Position numbers and translations under genes: made by a program | Notes under the pieces: model-generated | Database searches by the model: none | What the model saw: the letters and a program-made list of their open reading frames with translations, nothing else | What the model was told of the DNA's origin: nothing | Source: Myxococcota bacterium | GTDB lineage: Bacteria; Myxococcota_A; Polyangia; Palsa-1104; JAEUJZ01 | NCBI GenBank assembly: GCA_025057315.1 | Contig: JANWXW010000045.1 | Location: 1-40,392, forward strand | Direction: 5' to 3' | Length of the DNA stretch: 40,392 nt | Shown: positions 33,206 to 40,392 of the stretch, in pieces | Position numbering within the stretch: the stretch's first letter is position 1 | Layout: each line of letters starts with the position of its first letter

Positions 33206-34114
33206 TCAGAAATTCGTCATCGATGTGGCCTGGATTTCAGAAACCTGCTCCGGGTGTTGAGAATCTGCCACCTCTACCACAGCGGCCAGCAGGGCCAGGT
33301 GAAACCCGGTCCGGCCCAGCGCGACCAGTTGCCGCCAGCCCAGCCCAAGGACAGCCGCCAGGGCAATGGAGGGCCGTGCATCCAGGTGGAGGGCCACGGC
33401 CCGGCCGACGCCGACGAGCACGGCCAGGCCCAGCACGGACACCGCTGCCAGGCCGAGCGTCGGCCCCAGGTGCTGCCGGGTGCAGCGCAGGGCCCCACGG
33501 AGCGCACGCCAGGTGGCGCCCGGCCGGTCCGGCGCTCCCAACCGGTGCAGCCGCGCATAGTGAAGCACCACGCTCAGCAGCGACCACAGCAGGGCGCCCA
33601 CCACGGCGGTCGCGGCCACGGCCACCACCGCTGCGCTCAGGCCGCGGCCGGGCAGCAGCTTGCGCAGCGCAAGCCCCGCCCCCCCCAGCAGCGCCACCAC
33701 CGGCAGGCGCAGCGCAAGCCCCGCCCCCCACAGCCGCAGCATGGCCGGCGCCGTGTCGGCCATCCGCACCACCACCGCCCGCCCGACCACGCGCCGCGGG
33801 TGGCCCGGCCGCCGCAGCGCATCCAGCAGACCGCCGCTTGCCGCCGCCGACAGCAGCCACCCCGGCAGCGCTGCCCCCAGCAGGCTCCCCAGCAGCAGCG
33901 GCACCGCCGCCGGCTGGTCTTGCAGGATCTCACCCAGCAGGGGGTCGGCCTCCCCCCGCGCCAGCTCCGCCGCGGCCGGACGGTGGTCCAGCAGCCCCTT
34001 CAGCCACAGCAGGACCGGCAGGCTGGCCAGCAGGGCCGGCAGCAGGGTCATCAGCCACACGGCCAGCACCAGGGCGGGCCGACGCAGCACGCGAACAAAG
34101 GCGGTGGTCCACAT
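33206..34114 (-). CDS. Integral membrane protein, function unknown
   Basis: 302 residues from ATG 34114, two bases after the M1 peptidase stop. About six hydrophobic helices, e.g. VLAVWLMTLLPALLASLPVL, AAVPLLLGSLLGAALPGWLL, SAAVVAVAATAVVGALLWSL and TLGLAAVSVLGLAVLVGVGR. Cytoplasmic loops are Arg-rich (DALRRPGHPRRVVGR). The overall pattern is like uncharacterised membrane proteins of the GDPDase-membrane/DUF4013 type, but no diagnostic motif is certain. Coupling with the exported peptidase suggests a shared envelope role. Confidence 0.75.
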   Translation of the reverse strand: MWTTAFVRVLRRPALVLAVWLMTLLPALLASLPVLLWLKGLLDHRPAAAELARGEADPLLGEILQDQPAAVPLLLGSLLGAALPGWLLSAAASGGLLDALRRPGHPRRVVGRAVVVRMADTAPAMLRLWGAGLALRLPVVALLGGAGLALRKLLPGRGLSAAVVAVAATAVVGALLWSLLSVVLHYARLHRLGAPDRPGATWRALRGALRCTRQHLGPTLGLAAVSVLGLAVLVGVGRAVALHLDARPSIALAAVLGLGWRQLVALGRTGFHLALLAAVVEVADSQHPEQVSEIQATSMTNF

Positions 34115-34116
34115 GC

Positions 34117-36126
34117 TCAGGCCCGCAGCAGATCGACCACCGTCTGCAGCAGCCCCAGCCAGCTGACCCACAGCCGCCGCGCCGGGGCCGGATCGGGCTG
34201 CAGCAGCAGCCCGTTGTTCAGCCGCCGCTCATCCAGCAGCAGGGTCTGGTCCGGATCCACCACCACGCTCCGCAGGGCGGGCCGTCCGGTGTAGCTGAAG
34301 CGGCGCACACGGCGCTCTGGCTCGCGCTGCTGCTCCTGCAGCGACCACCGCTCCACGATGGTGCTGCCATCGGCAAACGAGAGGCGCACCGCGACCGGAA
34401 AGATCAGCTCGCCGCGCCGCTGCAGCCACACCTGGCTGTCGTGGGGGCCGTCAGGCCGCGCTGGTCGCGACGGCAACATGAGGTGTCGCCCGGGTGGCTT
34501 GCCAGCACATGCCTGCCGCTGGGATTCCTCGATGAGAGCCCGCACCGCGGGGTCCTCGGCCGTCGGCGGGCGCGGCGGGCAGTCCCACAGGCCATAGGCT
34601 GGCTCGTGCGGGGTGGATGTGGCGCTCAGCACCGCGTAGTCCGCCGTGCGGCTGCTAAGCAGCGCCTGATCCCAGAACCAGCGCAGGTCCTCGCCAGCGC
34701 CCTCGTTCACGGCGGCCATGAAGTCATCGCCCCGGGGGTGGCCGAACCGATGGCGCTCGGCGTAGCGGCGCAGCCCCGCCTCCATGCGGGCAGGGCCCAG
34801 GTGACGCTCCAGCGTGCGCAGCACAAGCGCGGTCTGCGAGTAGGTGAGCGCCCCATAGCTGTCTGGCGGGAAGAGGAAGCCCGGCGTGGCAATCGGCATC
34901 CGTCGCTGCGCCTGGCGCGCGGCCAGCCACTCCAGGTCCAGCTGCGACAGGCACAGGCCTGGCAGCCGAATGATGTTGCAGCGGGGGCCCCGCAGCCGCT
35001 CCACCGCCCAGGTGGTAAAGGCCTGGTTCAGCCCCTCGTCCAGCCACGCCTCCTCGACCTCGTCCGTGCCGAGGATGCCATAGAAGTACTGGTGCCCCAG
35101 CTCGTGCAGCGTAACCTCGTCGTGAAAGGCCAACCACCGCGGCGCCTCGCCCGAGATCGTCGCAAACAACGTAGGATACTCCATGCCGCCCGCGCCGCTG
35201 CCATCGGGCGGGGGCACGACGATGGTCAGCTGGCTGTAGGGGTAAGGCCCAAAGCGGCGCTGCAGCTCCAGCAGTCCCTGGCGCACCGCCTGCAGATGCC
35301 GCTCATTCATGCCGAGCGAGCCTGGGCGCGTCAGCAGGCGCAGCGAGACCACCCCCCACGCATCGTGCAGCTCGTCCCAGACCTCGACAAACCGCGGGTC
35401 GGCCATCCAGGCAAAGTCGTGCACGTCCTCGGCGCGAAAGCGCAGGTGTCGCCGCCCGCCCTCGCTGCGCTCCGCCTCCAGCACGCCGGTGGCACCGACG
35501 ATCATGTCAGCGGGCACGTCCAGCTCCACCTCGTAGACGCCATAGTCGGCAAAAAACTCCGTCTGCCCGTGGTAGGGGTGGGCGCGCCAGCGGCAGCTGG
35601 GGCGACAGTCCCACACGCCGATCTTGGGGAACCACTGCGCCACGGCGTGAAAGGGGCCGGCATAGCCGCTGCGGGCAAAGACCTTGGGCAGCGTGGCGAC
35701 AAAGTCCATCTCCACCTGAACCGCGGCGCTGGGGCCCACCGGCTCGGGCAGCGGGACGGTCAGCAGCGTGTCGTCCAGCCGCGCTTGGGCCAGCAGATCG
35801 TGCCGCCCCACGCGCAGCGCGGTCACGTCGATGGCCCCGTAGCCTCCCTCTGGCATCTTGTCGCCGCGCAGCTGCGGGCCGACCTCGCGGATGAAGGTAG
35901 AGGCCCGGTTCTTGAACGCATTTAGATACAAGTGAAATACCAGCTCCCGGACGGGGTGGCGCTCCAGGTTACGCCAGGACAGCAGCAGCTGGCCGCTCAC
36001 CTTGTGGGCCCGCTCATCCAGGCGGGCGGTGATGCGATAGCTGGCATTGCGGGGGCTGAGCGGGCCGGGCAGCCGCAGGGGAGCCCCACCCACCAGCGCG
36101 GCCAGGGCGACAGGGACGATCGTCAT
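34117..36126 (-). CDS. M1-family zinc metallopeptidase (gluzincin), exported
   Basis: 669 residues from ATG 36126 (MTIVPVALAALVGGAPL), which gives a short signal-like hydrophobic N-terminus; in-frame sequence further upstream looks non-coding. The catalytic site is complete: HELGH (341-345) with His341, His345 and Glu364 (WLDEGLN) as zinc ligands, and an exopeptidase-type GGMEYP (313-318) in place of GAMEN. An N-terminal beta-saddle domain precedes it. Known relatives trim peptides from the N-terminus. No Shine-Dalgarno sequence, but TATTCT lies eight bases upstream. Substrate unknown. Confidence 0.92.
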   Translation of the reverse strand: MTIVPVALAALVGGAPLRLPGPLSPRNASYRITARLDERAHKVSGQLLLSWRNLERHPVRELVFHLYLNAFKNRASTFIREVGPQLRGDKMPEGGYGAIDVTALRVGRHDLLAQARLDDTLLTVPLPEPVGPSAAVQVEMDFVATLPKVFARSGYAGPFHAVAQWFPKIGVWDCRPSCRWRAHPYHGQTEFFADYGVYEVELDVPADMIVGATGVLEAERSEGGRRHLRFRAEDVHDFAWMADPRFVEVWDELHDAWGVVSLRLLTRPGSLGMNERHLQAVRQGLLELQRRFGPYPYSQLTIVVPPPDGSGAGGMEYPTLFATISGEAPRWLAFHDEVTLHELGHQYFYGILGTDEVEEAWLDEGLNQAFTTWAVERLRGPRCNIIRLPGLCLSQLDLEWLAARQAQRRMPIATPGFLFPPDSYGALTYSQTALVLRTLERHLGPARMEAGLRRYAERHRFGHPRGDDFMAAVNEGAGEDLRWFWDQALLSSRTADYAVLSATSTPHEPAYGLWDCPPRPPTAEDPAVRALIEESQRQACAGKPPGRHLMLPSRPARPDGPHDSQVWLQRRGELIFPVAVRLSFADGSTIVERWSLQEQQREPERRVRRFSYTGRPALRSVVVDPDQTLLLDERRLNNGLLLQPDPAPARRLWVSWLGLLQTVVDLLRA

Positions 36127-36134
36127 GGCTGGCG

Positions 36135-36140
36135 AGAATA
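36135..36140 (-). promoter_or_regulatory. Candidate -10 box TATTCT just before the M1 peptidase start
   Basis: TATTCT ends eight bases before the ATG, so transcription would begin one or two bases upstream of it. No -35 is evident. It is one of several such boxes in the window at starts without a Shine-Dalgarno sequence. Confidence 0.35.
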
Positions 36141-36199
36141 CCGCAAACCCGCCCCCGCGCGGACATAGGGGCTCGCCCGAGGGCCGCCCAGGGCAGGGG

Positions 36200-38032
36200 C
36201 TAGACCTGCGCGAAGGCCGCGTCGGGGATGTCCAGCGCGCTGCGGTCTTCGCTGGCCAGCACGCGGGCCTTGTCCTCCACCCCGGGCAGCACGTTCTGCG
36301 CAAAGTAGACCGCGGCGTACCGCTTGCCCTCGTAGAAGCTGCGGTCCGGGTGCGTGGGCGGCAGCTCCTGTAGGCGCGCCAGCGCTAGGCTCGCTTGCTC
36401 CAACAGCAGCCAGCCCACCGCCGTCTCGCCCATCATCTCCAGGAAGCGGTTGGCCACCAGCGGGACCTGCTCCAGCCGCCCCCCCTGGAACCAGTCCAGC
36501 AGGCGCAGCGTGGTGCTGGCCACCGCCTCGGCCGCACGGCCCAGCACGGCCACCGACGGCCCCAGCACCGGATGCCCGGCCTGAGCCCGGGTAAAGGACC
36601 CAATGTCGCCAAGAAAGCGCTGCAGGTGGGCCCCCCCGGCGAGCCCCAGCTTCCGTCCCACCAGGTCCATCGCCTGGATGTGGTTGGTGCCCTCATAGAT
36701 CGAAAAGATCTTGGCGTCGCGGCAGTACTGCTCGATGCCGTAGTCCCGGATGTAGCCGGCACCGCCCAGGGTCTGAATGGCCATCTCGCAGACGCGGAAG
36801 CCCTGGTCAGAGCCATACGCCTTGACGATGGGCGTCAGCAGCTCCACCTGGCCCAGGTGGTAGGCGTGGGCCTGGTCGTCCTTGCCCTGGCTCAGACGGG
36901 CCAGGTCCATGTGCCGGGCTAGCTTGGCCACCAGCGCGCGGATGCCTTCCACGCGTGCCTTCATGTCCAGCAGCATGCGGCGCACATCGGCATGTTGCAA
37001 AATCGGCACCCGCGGCGCCGTCGGGTCCTTGAAGTGGCGAATCGACGGGCCCTGCTTGCGTTCGCGCGCATAGCGCAGCGCGTTCAGGTACGCCGACGAG
37101 GCCACCGCCAGGCCCTGGATGCCCACAGAGATGCGCGCCGAGTTCATAAGCTGGAACATCTGCCGGATGCCCTGGTTGAGCCCCGGCGGGCCGCCCAGCA
37201 ACTCGCCGATGCAGCCACCGTTTTCGCCAAAGTTCAGCAGGCAGGTGGCCGAGCCGTGAATGCCCATTTTGTGCTCCAGCCCGGCCACCACCACGTCGTT
37301 GGGCGTCCCATCCAGGCGCAGCTTGGGCACAATGAATAGTGACAGGCCCTTGGTCCCCGGCGGGGAGCCATCGACGCGGGCCAGCACCAGGTGGACAATG
37401 TTCTGTGCCAGGTCGTGGTCGCCACCGGAGATAAAGCTCTTGGTCCCGCTGATGAGAAACGTGCCATCTGGACGCGGCTCGGCGCGGGTGCGCGCAGCCC
37501 CGACGTCCGAGCCCGCATGGGGCTCGGTCAGGCACATCGTGCCGCCAAAGGTGCCATGGTACATGGGCTCCAGATAGGCCCTCTTCTGCTCCGGCGTGCC
37601 GTACTCGGCAATGACCTCGGCAGCACCGAGCGCCAACCCAGGATACATGTTGAACGCCGTGTTGGCCCCCGACAAAAACTCCTCCACCATCACCGTCAGC
37701 AGCGCCGGCGCGCCCTGACCGCCATGGTCGGGGCTGACCCGGAGCGTCTTCCACCCCGCCTCATACAGCTTTTGCCAGGCGTCGCGGAAGCCAGAGGGCG
37801 TGCGCACAGCGCCCCCCTCCAACCGGCAGCCCTCGCGATCGCCCACCTCGTTGAGCGGACCCAGCACCTGGCGCGCAAAGTCATACGACTCGGCCACAAT
37901 CATGCGCGCCGTCGCCTCGTCCATCCCCCCAAAGACCGGATCGGCCAGGAGCTCGCCGAGACGAAACTGCTCGAACAAAAGAAAATGAACATCCCGCAGG
38001 TCGGCAAGGTATCGGTTCTGGGCGTGAGCCAC
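36200..38032 (-). CDS. Acyl-CoA dehydrogenase, DmdC/FadE-like long form
   Basis: 610 residues from GTG 38032, chosen because GGAGG lies six bases upstream and AHAQNRYLADLRDVHFLLFEQF is the typical start of this about 600-residue subfamily. It has FAD/substrate-binding motifs MCLTEPHAGSDVGAARTRA and FISGTKSFISGGDHDL, and the C-terminal AMIQTL-GGAGYIRDYGIEQYCRD followed by IYEGTNHIQAMDLVGRKL. The extra C-terminal helical domain is typical of the DmdC/FadE5-type group. The enzyme oxidises acyl-CoA to the enoyl form, passing electrons to ETF; chain length is unknown. A perfect palindrome overlaps its promoter. It is first on the minus strand, followed by the M1 peptidase 73 bases later. Confidence 0.95.
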   Translation of the reverse strand: MAHAQNRYLADLRDVHFLLFEQFRLGELLADPVFGGMDEATARMIVAESYDFARQVLGPLNEVGDREGCRLEGGAVRTPSGFRDAWQKLYEAGWKTLRVSPDHGGQGAPALLTVMVEEFLSGANTAFNMYPGLALGAAEVIAEYGTPEQKRAYLEPMYHGTFGGTMCLTEPHAGSDVGAARTRAEPRPDGTFLISGTKSFISGGDHDLAQNIVHLVLARVDGSPPGTKGLSLFIVPKLRLDGTPNDVVVAGLEHKMGIHGSATCLLNFGENGGCIGELLGGPPGLNQGIRQMFQLMNSARISVGIQGLAVASSAYLNALRYARERKQGPSIRHFKDPTAPRVPILQHADVRRMLLDMKARVEGIRALVAKLARHMDLARLSQGKDDQAHAYHLGQVELLTPIVKAYGSDQGFRVCEMAIQTLGGAGYIRDYGIEQYCRDAKIFSIYEGTNHIQAMDLVGRKLGLAGGAHLQRFLGDIGSFTRAQAGHPVLGPSVAVLGRAAEAVASTTLRLLDWFQGGRLEQVPLVANRFLEMMGETAVGWLLLEQASLALARLQELPPTHPDRSFYEGKRYAAVYFAQNVLPGVEDKARVLASEDRSALDIPDAAFAQV

Positions 38033-38051
38033 GGGTGCCTCCAAGGGGCAA

Positions 38052-38072
38052 CTAGATAGCAACACTATCTAG
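38052..38072. promoter_or_regulatory. 21-bp palindrome, candidate TetR-type operator
   Basis: CTAGATAG-CAACA-CTATCTAG has perfect 8-bp arms around a 5-base centre, 19 bases upstream of the acyl-CoA dehydrogenase GTG. It covers the predicted -10 box. Such odd-centred palindromes are typical of dimeric repressors, for example the acyl-CoA-responsive TetR proteins that control fatty-acid oxidation. No regulator gene is seen in the window, so the binding protein is unknown. Confidence 0.6.
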
Positions 38073-38092
38073 CCGCGCTGCGTTGTCGTCAA
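38064..38092 (-). promoter_or_regulatory. Sigma70-type promoter of the acyl-CoA dehydrogenase gene (TTGACG-N17-GATAGT)
   Basis: On the minus strand TTGACG (38087-38092) and GATAGT (38064-38069) are 17 bases apart, the optimal spacing. The -10 falls within the right arm of the 21-bp palindrome, so repressor binding would block polymerase. Confidence 0.6.
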
Positions 38093-38188
38093 CTGCCTGT
38101 GGTCTTCATAAGCACGCCCGCTCCGGGGCGCACGCGCTGGCACGACCGGCCCCGGGCGGGCCCCCCGCCGCACACCCCGGCCCGCCTC

Positions 38189-38218
38189 TTGACAGGCCGG
38201 GCCCGTCCGGATCAGGGT
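38189..38218 (+). promoter_or_regulatory. Weak candidate promoter for the alpha/beta hydrolase gene
   Basis: A perfect TTGACA (38189-38194) is followed after 18 bases by CAGGGT (38213-38218), a poor -10. The spacer is a GC palindrome-like block (GGCCGGGCCCGTCCGG). Confidence 0.3.
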
Positions 38219-38242
38219 GTCCCCCCCCCACGGAGGCAGCCC

Positions 38243-39027
38243 ATGCCATATGCCAAGGCCCAGGACGGGGCCGAACTCGCCTACCGCGTGCTCGGACAAG
38301 GCCCCCAGGACGTGGTCCTGGTCCACGGCTGGATGACCACCGGGGCCGTCTTTGACGATCTCATCGAGGTGCTGGACCTGAGCGGTCTCCGCCTGCTGGT
38401 GCCGGACCTGCGCGACACGGGCGGCTCGGCCGGGGCACCGGGCCCCTACGACCTGGCGCAGCATGCGGCCGATGTCCTGGCGGTGGCCGCCGCTGCTTCG
38501 GCCGGGGCGCCCGTGCTGGTAGGCCATAGCATAGGCGGCCGATCGCCCAGTGGATTGCGGCCATGGCCCCCGCCCGGGTGGCCGGTCTGGTGCTCCTCTG
38601 CCCCGTGCCCGCCGCTGGCCTGCCGCTGCCCGAGCCGACCCGGAAGCTGTTCCATGACGCGGCCGGCAACCACTCGCAGCAGCGCACCATCCTGCAGATG
38701 GCCTGCCGCGAGCTGACCGAGGCCGCCCGGGAGCGGCTGTTGGACCTGGCCGCCTCCATTCCGGCCGCCTGCCTGCACGCGGGGCTGGAGGCCTGGTCCC
38801 GCGGGGGCTTTGCCGATCGGCTGGCTGCCCTCTGTGCCCCGACGCTGGTGGTGGCCACCAACGACCCGTTTCTGCCGCCGTCCCTGCTGGCGACCGCCGT
38901 GGTGGCGCCCATCGCCAGGGCCCGGCTGGCCGTGCTGCCAGGACCAGGACACTACCCGCAGGTGGAACGACCCCGCGAGACCGCGGCGCTGCTGCAGGCC
39001 TTTCTCGCCGGCCTGGCGCGGCCCTAG
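38243..39027 (+). pseudogene. Alpha/beta hydrolase interrupted by a one-base frameshift
   Basis: ATG 38243 with GGAGG six bases upstream. Frame 1 encodes AELAYRVLGQGPQDVVLVHG and then the nucleophile motif LVGHSIGG up to 38539. Continuing in that frame gives nonsense, while the +1-shifted frame from about 38542 reads IAQWIAAMAPARVAGLVLLC, exactly what should follow in this family. It runs to the stop at 39027 with the catalytic His in PGPGHYPQVERP. One base appears missing near 38540. Everything else is intact, so it is either a very recent inactivation or a sequencing/assembly error. If restored, the protein would be about 261 residues, a 3-oxoadipate enol-lactonase/epoxide-hydrolase-like hydrolase. 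An IS3 remnant starts 35 bases downstream. Confidence 0.85.
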
Positions 39028-39125
39028 CAGGGGGCAGCGGGGCAGCTGGGGGTGGGCCAGGTTGACCTGCCCCCCGGACACTCAGCCACCCTGAAAGCGG
39101 GTCCTCCCCTCCGATGGAGGACGAC

Positions 39126-40183
39126 ATGCGCAGGAGCCGATTCGCCGAGGAGCAGATCATCGCCGTGCCGTGCTGAGGGAGGTCGAGGCCGGCGCGAAGG
39201 TGAAGGACGTGACCCGGCGGGTGGGGCTTGCCGAGCAGAGCCACTCCAGGTGAAAGCCGAAGTTCGGGGGCATGGAGGTCCGCGACGCCAAGAAGCTGCG
39301 GGCCATGGAGGAGGGGAACCGCCGGCTCCAGCAGGGCTCCAGCAGATGGTGGCGGAGCACGCCCTGGACAACCCGGCGCTGCGGGCGGTGCTCGCAAACA
39401 CATATGGTGATGGGCGCCAGCGGTCGGCGGGCCTCTTGAAGACCGAGTGCGAGATGAGCGAGCGGGGGCCTGCCGGGCCCTGGACTTGTCTGGCGCGAGC
39501 TGTCGGTACCAGGAAGGGGCGTCCCAGGGCGTGTCGGCTCCGCTTGTTCTTGTTGAGGCGCTGCGCCGCCACGCGGCTTTACGCCCGAGGTTCGGGTAGA
39601 GGCGAGGGCACGTGCTGCATGTCCGCAGTGGCTGGCGGGTCAACCACAAGCGCGCGTGGCGGCTGCCGCGAGGCGAGGGGCTGGCCGTCTGTGGGAAGAA
39701 GCGCAAGCACCTGGCCGCCGGCGCGCGTGGGGTCGTGGCAGCGCCGAGGAAGCCGGAGGAAGCCGAACGAGCGCTGGTCGATGGACCTGATGCGAGACGC
39801 GACGGGCCGGACGTTCCGCATGCTGAACCTGGGGGACGACCTCCCGCGGCAGTGCCTGGGCATCGAGGGCGCTGCGGCCATATAGGCACAGAAGAAGCAG
39901 CGACAGCACGACCTCCCGCGGCAGTGCCTGGGCATCGAGGGGGACACTTTGCTCGGTGGCCATCGAGTCACCCGGGTGTTGGGTCGGCTCGCCGAGACCC
40001 GCGGCCTGCCTGGGACGGTCGTCGTTGACAATCGTTGTTGACAACGGACCCGACATCACTGGCCGAGCCCCAGATGCGTGGGCGTACGAGCGGGGCGTGA
40101 AGATCCACATCTATCCGGACGTTATCCGGCCCGGCCACCCCATCGAGCGTTGAGAGCTGCAACGGCACGTTCCGGGACGAGTG
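39126..40183 (+). pseudogene. IS3-family transposase orfA/orfB, multiply broken
   Basis: orfA starts at ATG 39126 as MRRSRFAEEQIIA, is shifted near 39168, and continues VLREVEAGAKVKDVTRRVGL with a stop in place of the Trp expected near 39251 (SRxKPKFGGMEVRDAKKLRA). orfB pieces in different frames are VNHKRAWRLPRGEGL, RKPNERWSMDLMRDATGRTF (first catalytic Asp), HRVTRVLGRLAETRGLPGTV, VDNGPDITG (second Asp) and SCNGTFRDEW (the Glu). The order and spacing are those of IS3-type DDE transposases. It cannot produce a working enzyme. Confidence 0.87.
39836..39941. repeat. 34-bp exact direct repeat inside the IS3 remnant
   Basis: acgacctcccgcggcagtgc.. occurs at 39836-39869 and again at 39908-39941. 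The 38 bases between contain a CGCTGC...GCAGCG inverted repeat (39870-39875 and 39897-39902). The repeated part encodes the orfB segment DDLPRQCLGIEG, so a duplication with a hairpin-bearing insert split the transposase. Confidence 0.9.
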
Positions 40184-40198
40184 GCCTCGCAGCAGGTG

Positions 40199-40228
40199 TT
40201 GACGGGGGCTAGGGGGGGCCCGTATGCT
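40199..40228 (+). promoter_or_regulatory. Sigma70-type promoter of the right-edge lipoprotein gene (TTGACG-N18-TATGCT)
   Basis: TTGACG (40199-40204) and TATGCT (40223-40228) are 18 bases apart, predicting transcription from about 40235 and a leader of about 26 bases with the GGAGGA ribosome site. The -35 lies at the edge of the IS3 remnant. Confidence 0.6.
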
Positions 40229-40260
40229 GGAGGAGCGTTGCTCTGGCGCGGAGGAATCTG

Positions 40261-40392
40261 ATGCGGGCAAAAGCTATGGGTCTTGCCTGGGTGGGCCTGC
40301 TGGCAGTGGCTGGCTGTTCCGCTGGCGCGGACATGGCCTTTTCGCCGCCTGCGGAGGAGTCGGTGCTGAGGGTTGTTTCTTGGCTTCCCGGG
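40261..40392 (+). CDS. Predicted lipoprotein, N-terminal fragment
   Basis: 44 codons before the window ends. The start ATG 40261 has GGAGGA about six bases upstream. The peptide begins MRAKAMGLAWVGLLAVAGCS: two basic residues, a hydrophobic core and a clear lipobox VAGC, so Cys19 should be lipidated. Then AGADMAFSPPAEESVLRVVS. Not enough remains to name a family. Confidence 0.8.
   Translation, partial: MRAKAMGLAWVGLLAVAGCSAGADMAFSPPAEESVLRVVSWLPG

Larger units (their letters stand above)
39063..40200 (+). mobile_element. Degenerate IS3-family insertion sequence remnant
   Basis: The left end TGACCTGCCCCCCGGACACT (39063-39082) resembles the terminal repeats of IS3-family elements (tgacctgccccc-type). 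It is followed by decayed orfA and orfB reading frames. The right terminal repeat was not found, so that end is truncated or too diverged. Several small duplications and frameshifts interrupt the frames. The element lies between a frameshifted hydrolase gene and a lipoprotein gene. Confidence 0.82.

Noticed and set aside
33223..35925. 900-codon open frame on the plus strand
   Set aside because: It lies opposite the membrane protein and M1 peptidase genes, whose motifs are clear; its translation is low-complexity as expected for an antisense shadow in GC-rich DNA.
1..40392. tRNA, rRNA or riboswitch genes
   Set aside because: No cloverleaf, rRNA block or recognisable aptamer consensus was seen when reading intergenic stretches by eye; a covariance search was not possible.

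Overview
The window is GC-rich, densely coding DNA with many GTG starts, 4-base stop/start overlaps and few recognisable intrinsic terminators. The gene content suggests a myxobacterium-like organism (Myxococcota, former Deltaproteobacteria). It holds a membrane Ser/Thr kinase and a probable pseudokinase, two HD-GYP proteins, an AgmX-type TonB-C-like domain, lipoproteins including one with an Asp-Leu-Ala-Pro repeat, and an ABC polysaccharide exporter. This placement is inferred from gene families; no rRNA or tRNA gene was seen.

Layout, left to right. (1) 1-3.4 kb: the start of a cyclophilin gene (-), a lipoprotein (-), and a divergent receiver-GAF-HD-GYP regulator (+). (2) 3.4-4.2 kb: a gene-free stretch with a stem-loop and a 40-bp tandem repeat. 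(3) 4.2-7.6 kb (-): a small conserved-looking protein, then hemX-like, hemA and hemC, the last three linked by 4-base overlaps (early tetrapyrrole synthesis). (4) 7.7-11.7 kb (+): a YfhO-type membrane protein and a GAF-HD-GYP protein with an enlarged catalytic domain. (5) 11.7-16.5 kb (-): a four-gene unit of secreted C2-like/LecA-like/AgmX-C protein, cupredoxin lipoprotein, transmembrane Ser/Thr kinase and methyltransferase. The last three reading frames overlap. (6) 17-23.7 kb: a secreted protein (-), then (+) a membrane-anchored serine hydrolase, a cholesterol-oxidase-like GMC flavoprotein, a pseudokinase and a degenerate histidine kinase. (7) 23.8-26 kb (-): an organophosphate-antiporter-like MFS permease overlapping a short-chain dehydrogenase. 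(8) 26.1-33 kb: a surface-glycan region on the - strand with a GT2 glycosyltransferase, a GT-C mannosyltransferase-like protein, Wzm-like permease, Wzt-like ATPase, a double-domain methyltransferase and a coiled-coil methyltransferase. One small + strand gene lies inside it. (9) 33.2-38 kb (-): an integral membrane protein, an M1 metallopeptidase, and an acyl-CoA dehydrogenase whose promoter overlaps a 21-bp palindrome. (10) 38.2-40.4 kb (+): a frameshifted alpha/beta hydrolase, a decayed IS3-family element, and the start of a lipoprotein gene behind a good sigma70-type promoter.

The most interesting items are the cupredoxin/kinase/methyltransferase unit, the palindrome over the acyl-CoA dehydrogenase promoter, the adjacent pseudokinase and N-box-less histidine kinase, the coiled-coil methyltransferase near an ABC glycan exporter (a possible chain terminator), and a recurring TAnnnT box 6-9 bases before start codons that lack a Shine-Dalgarno sequence (possible leaderless mRNAs). 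Promoter and operator calls come from reading by eye and are the least certain part of the annotation.
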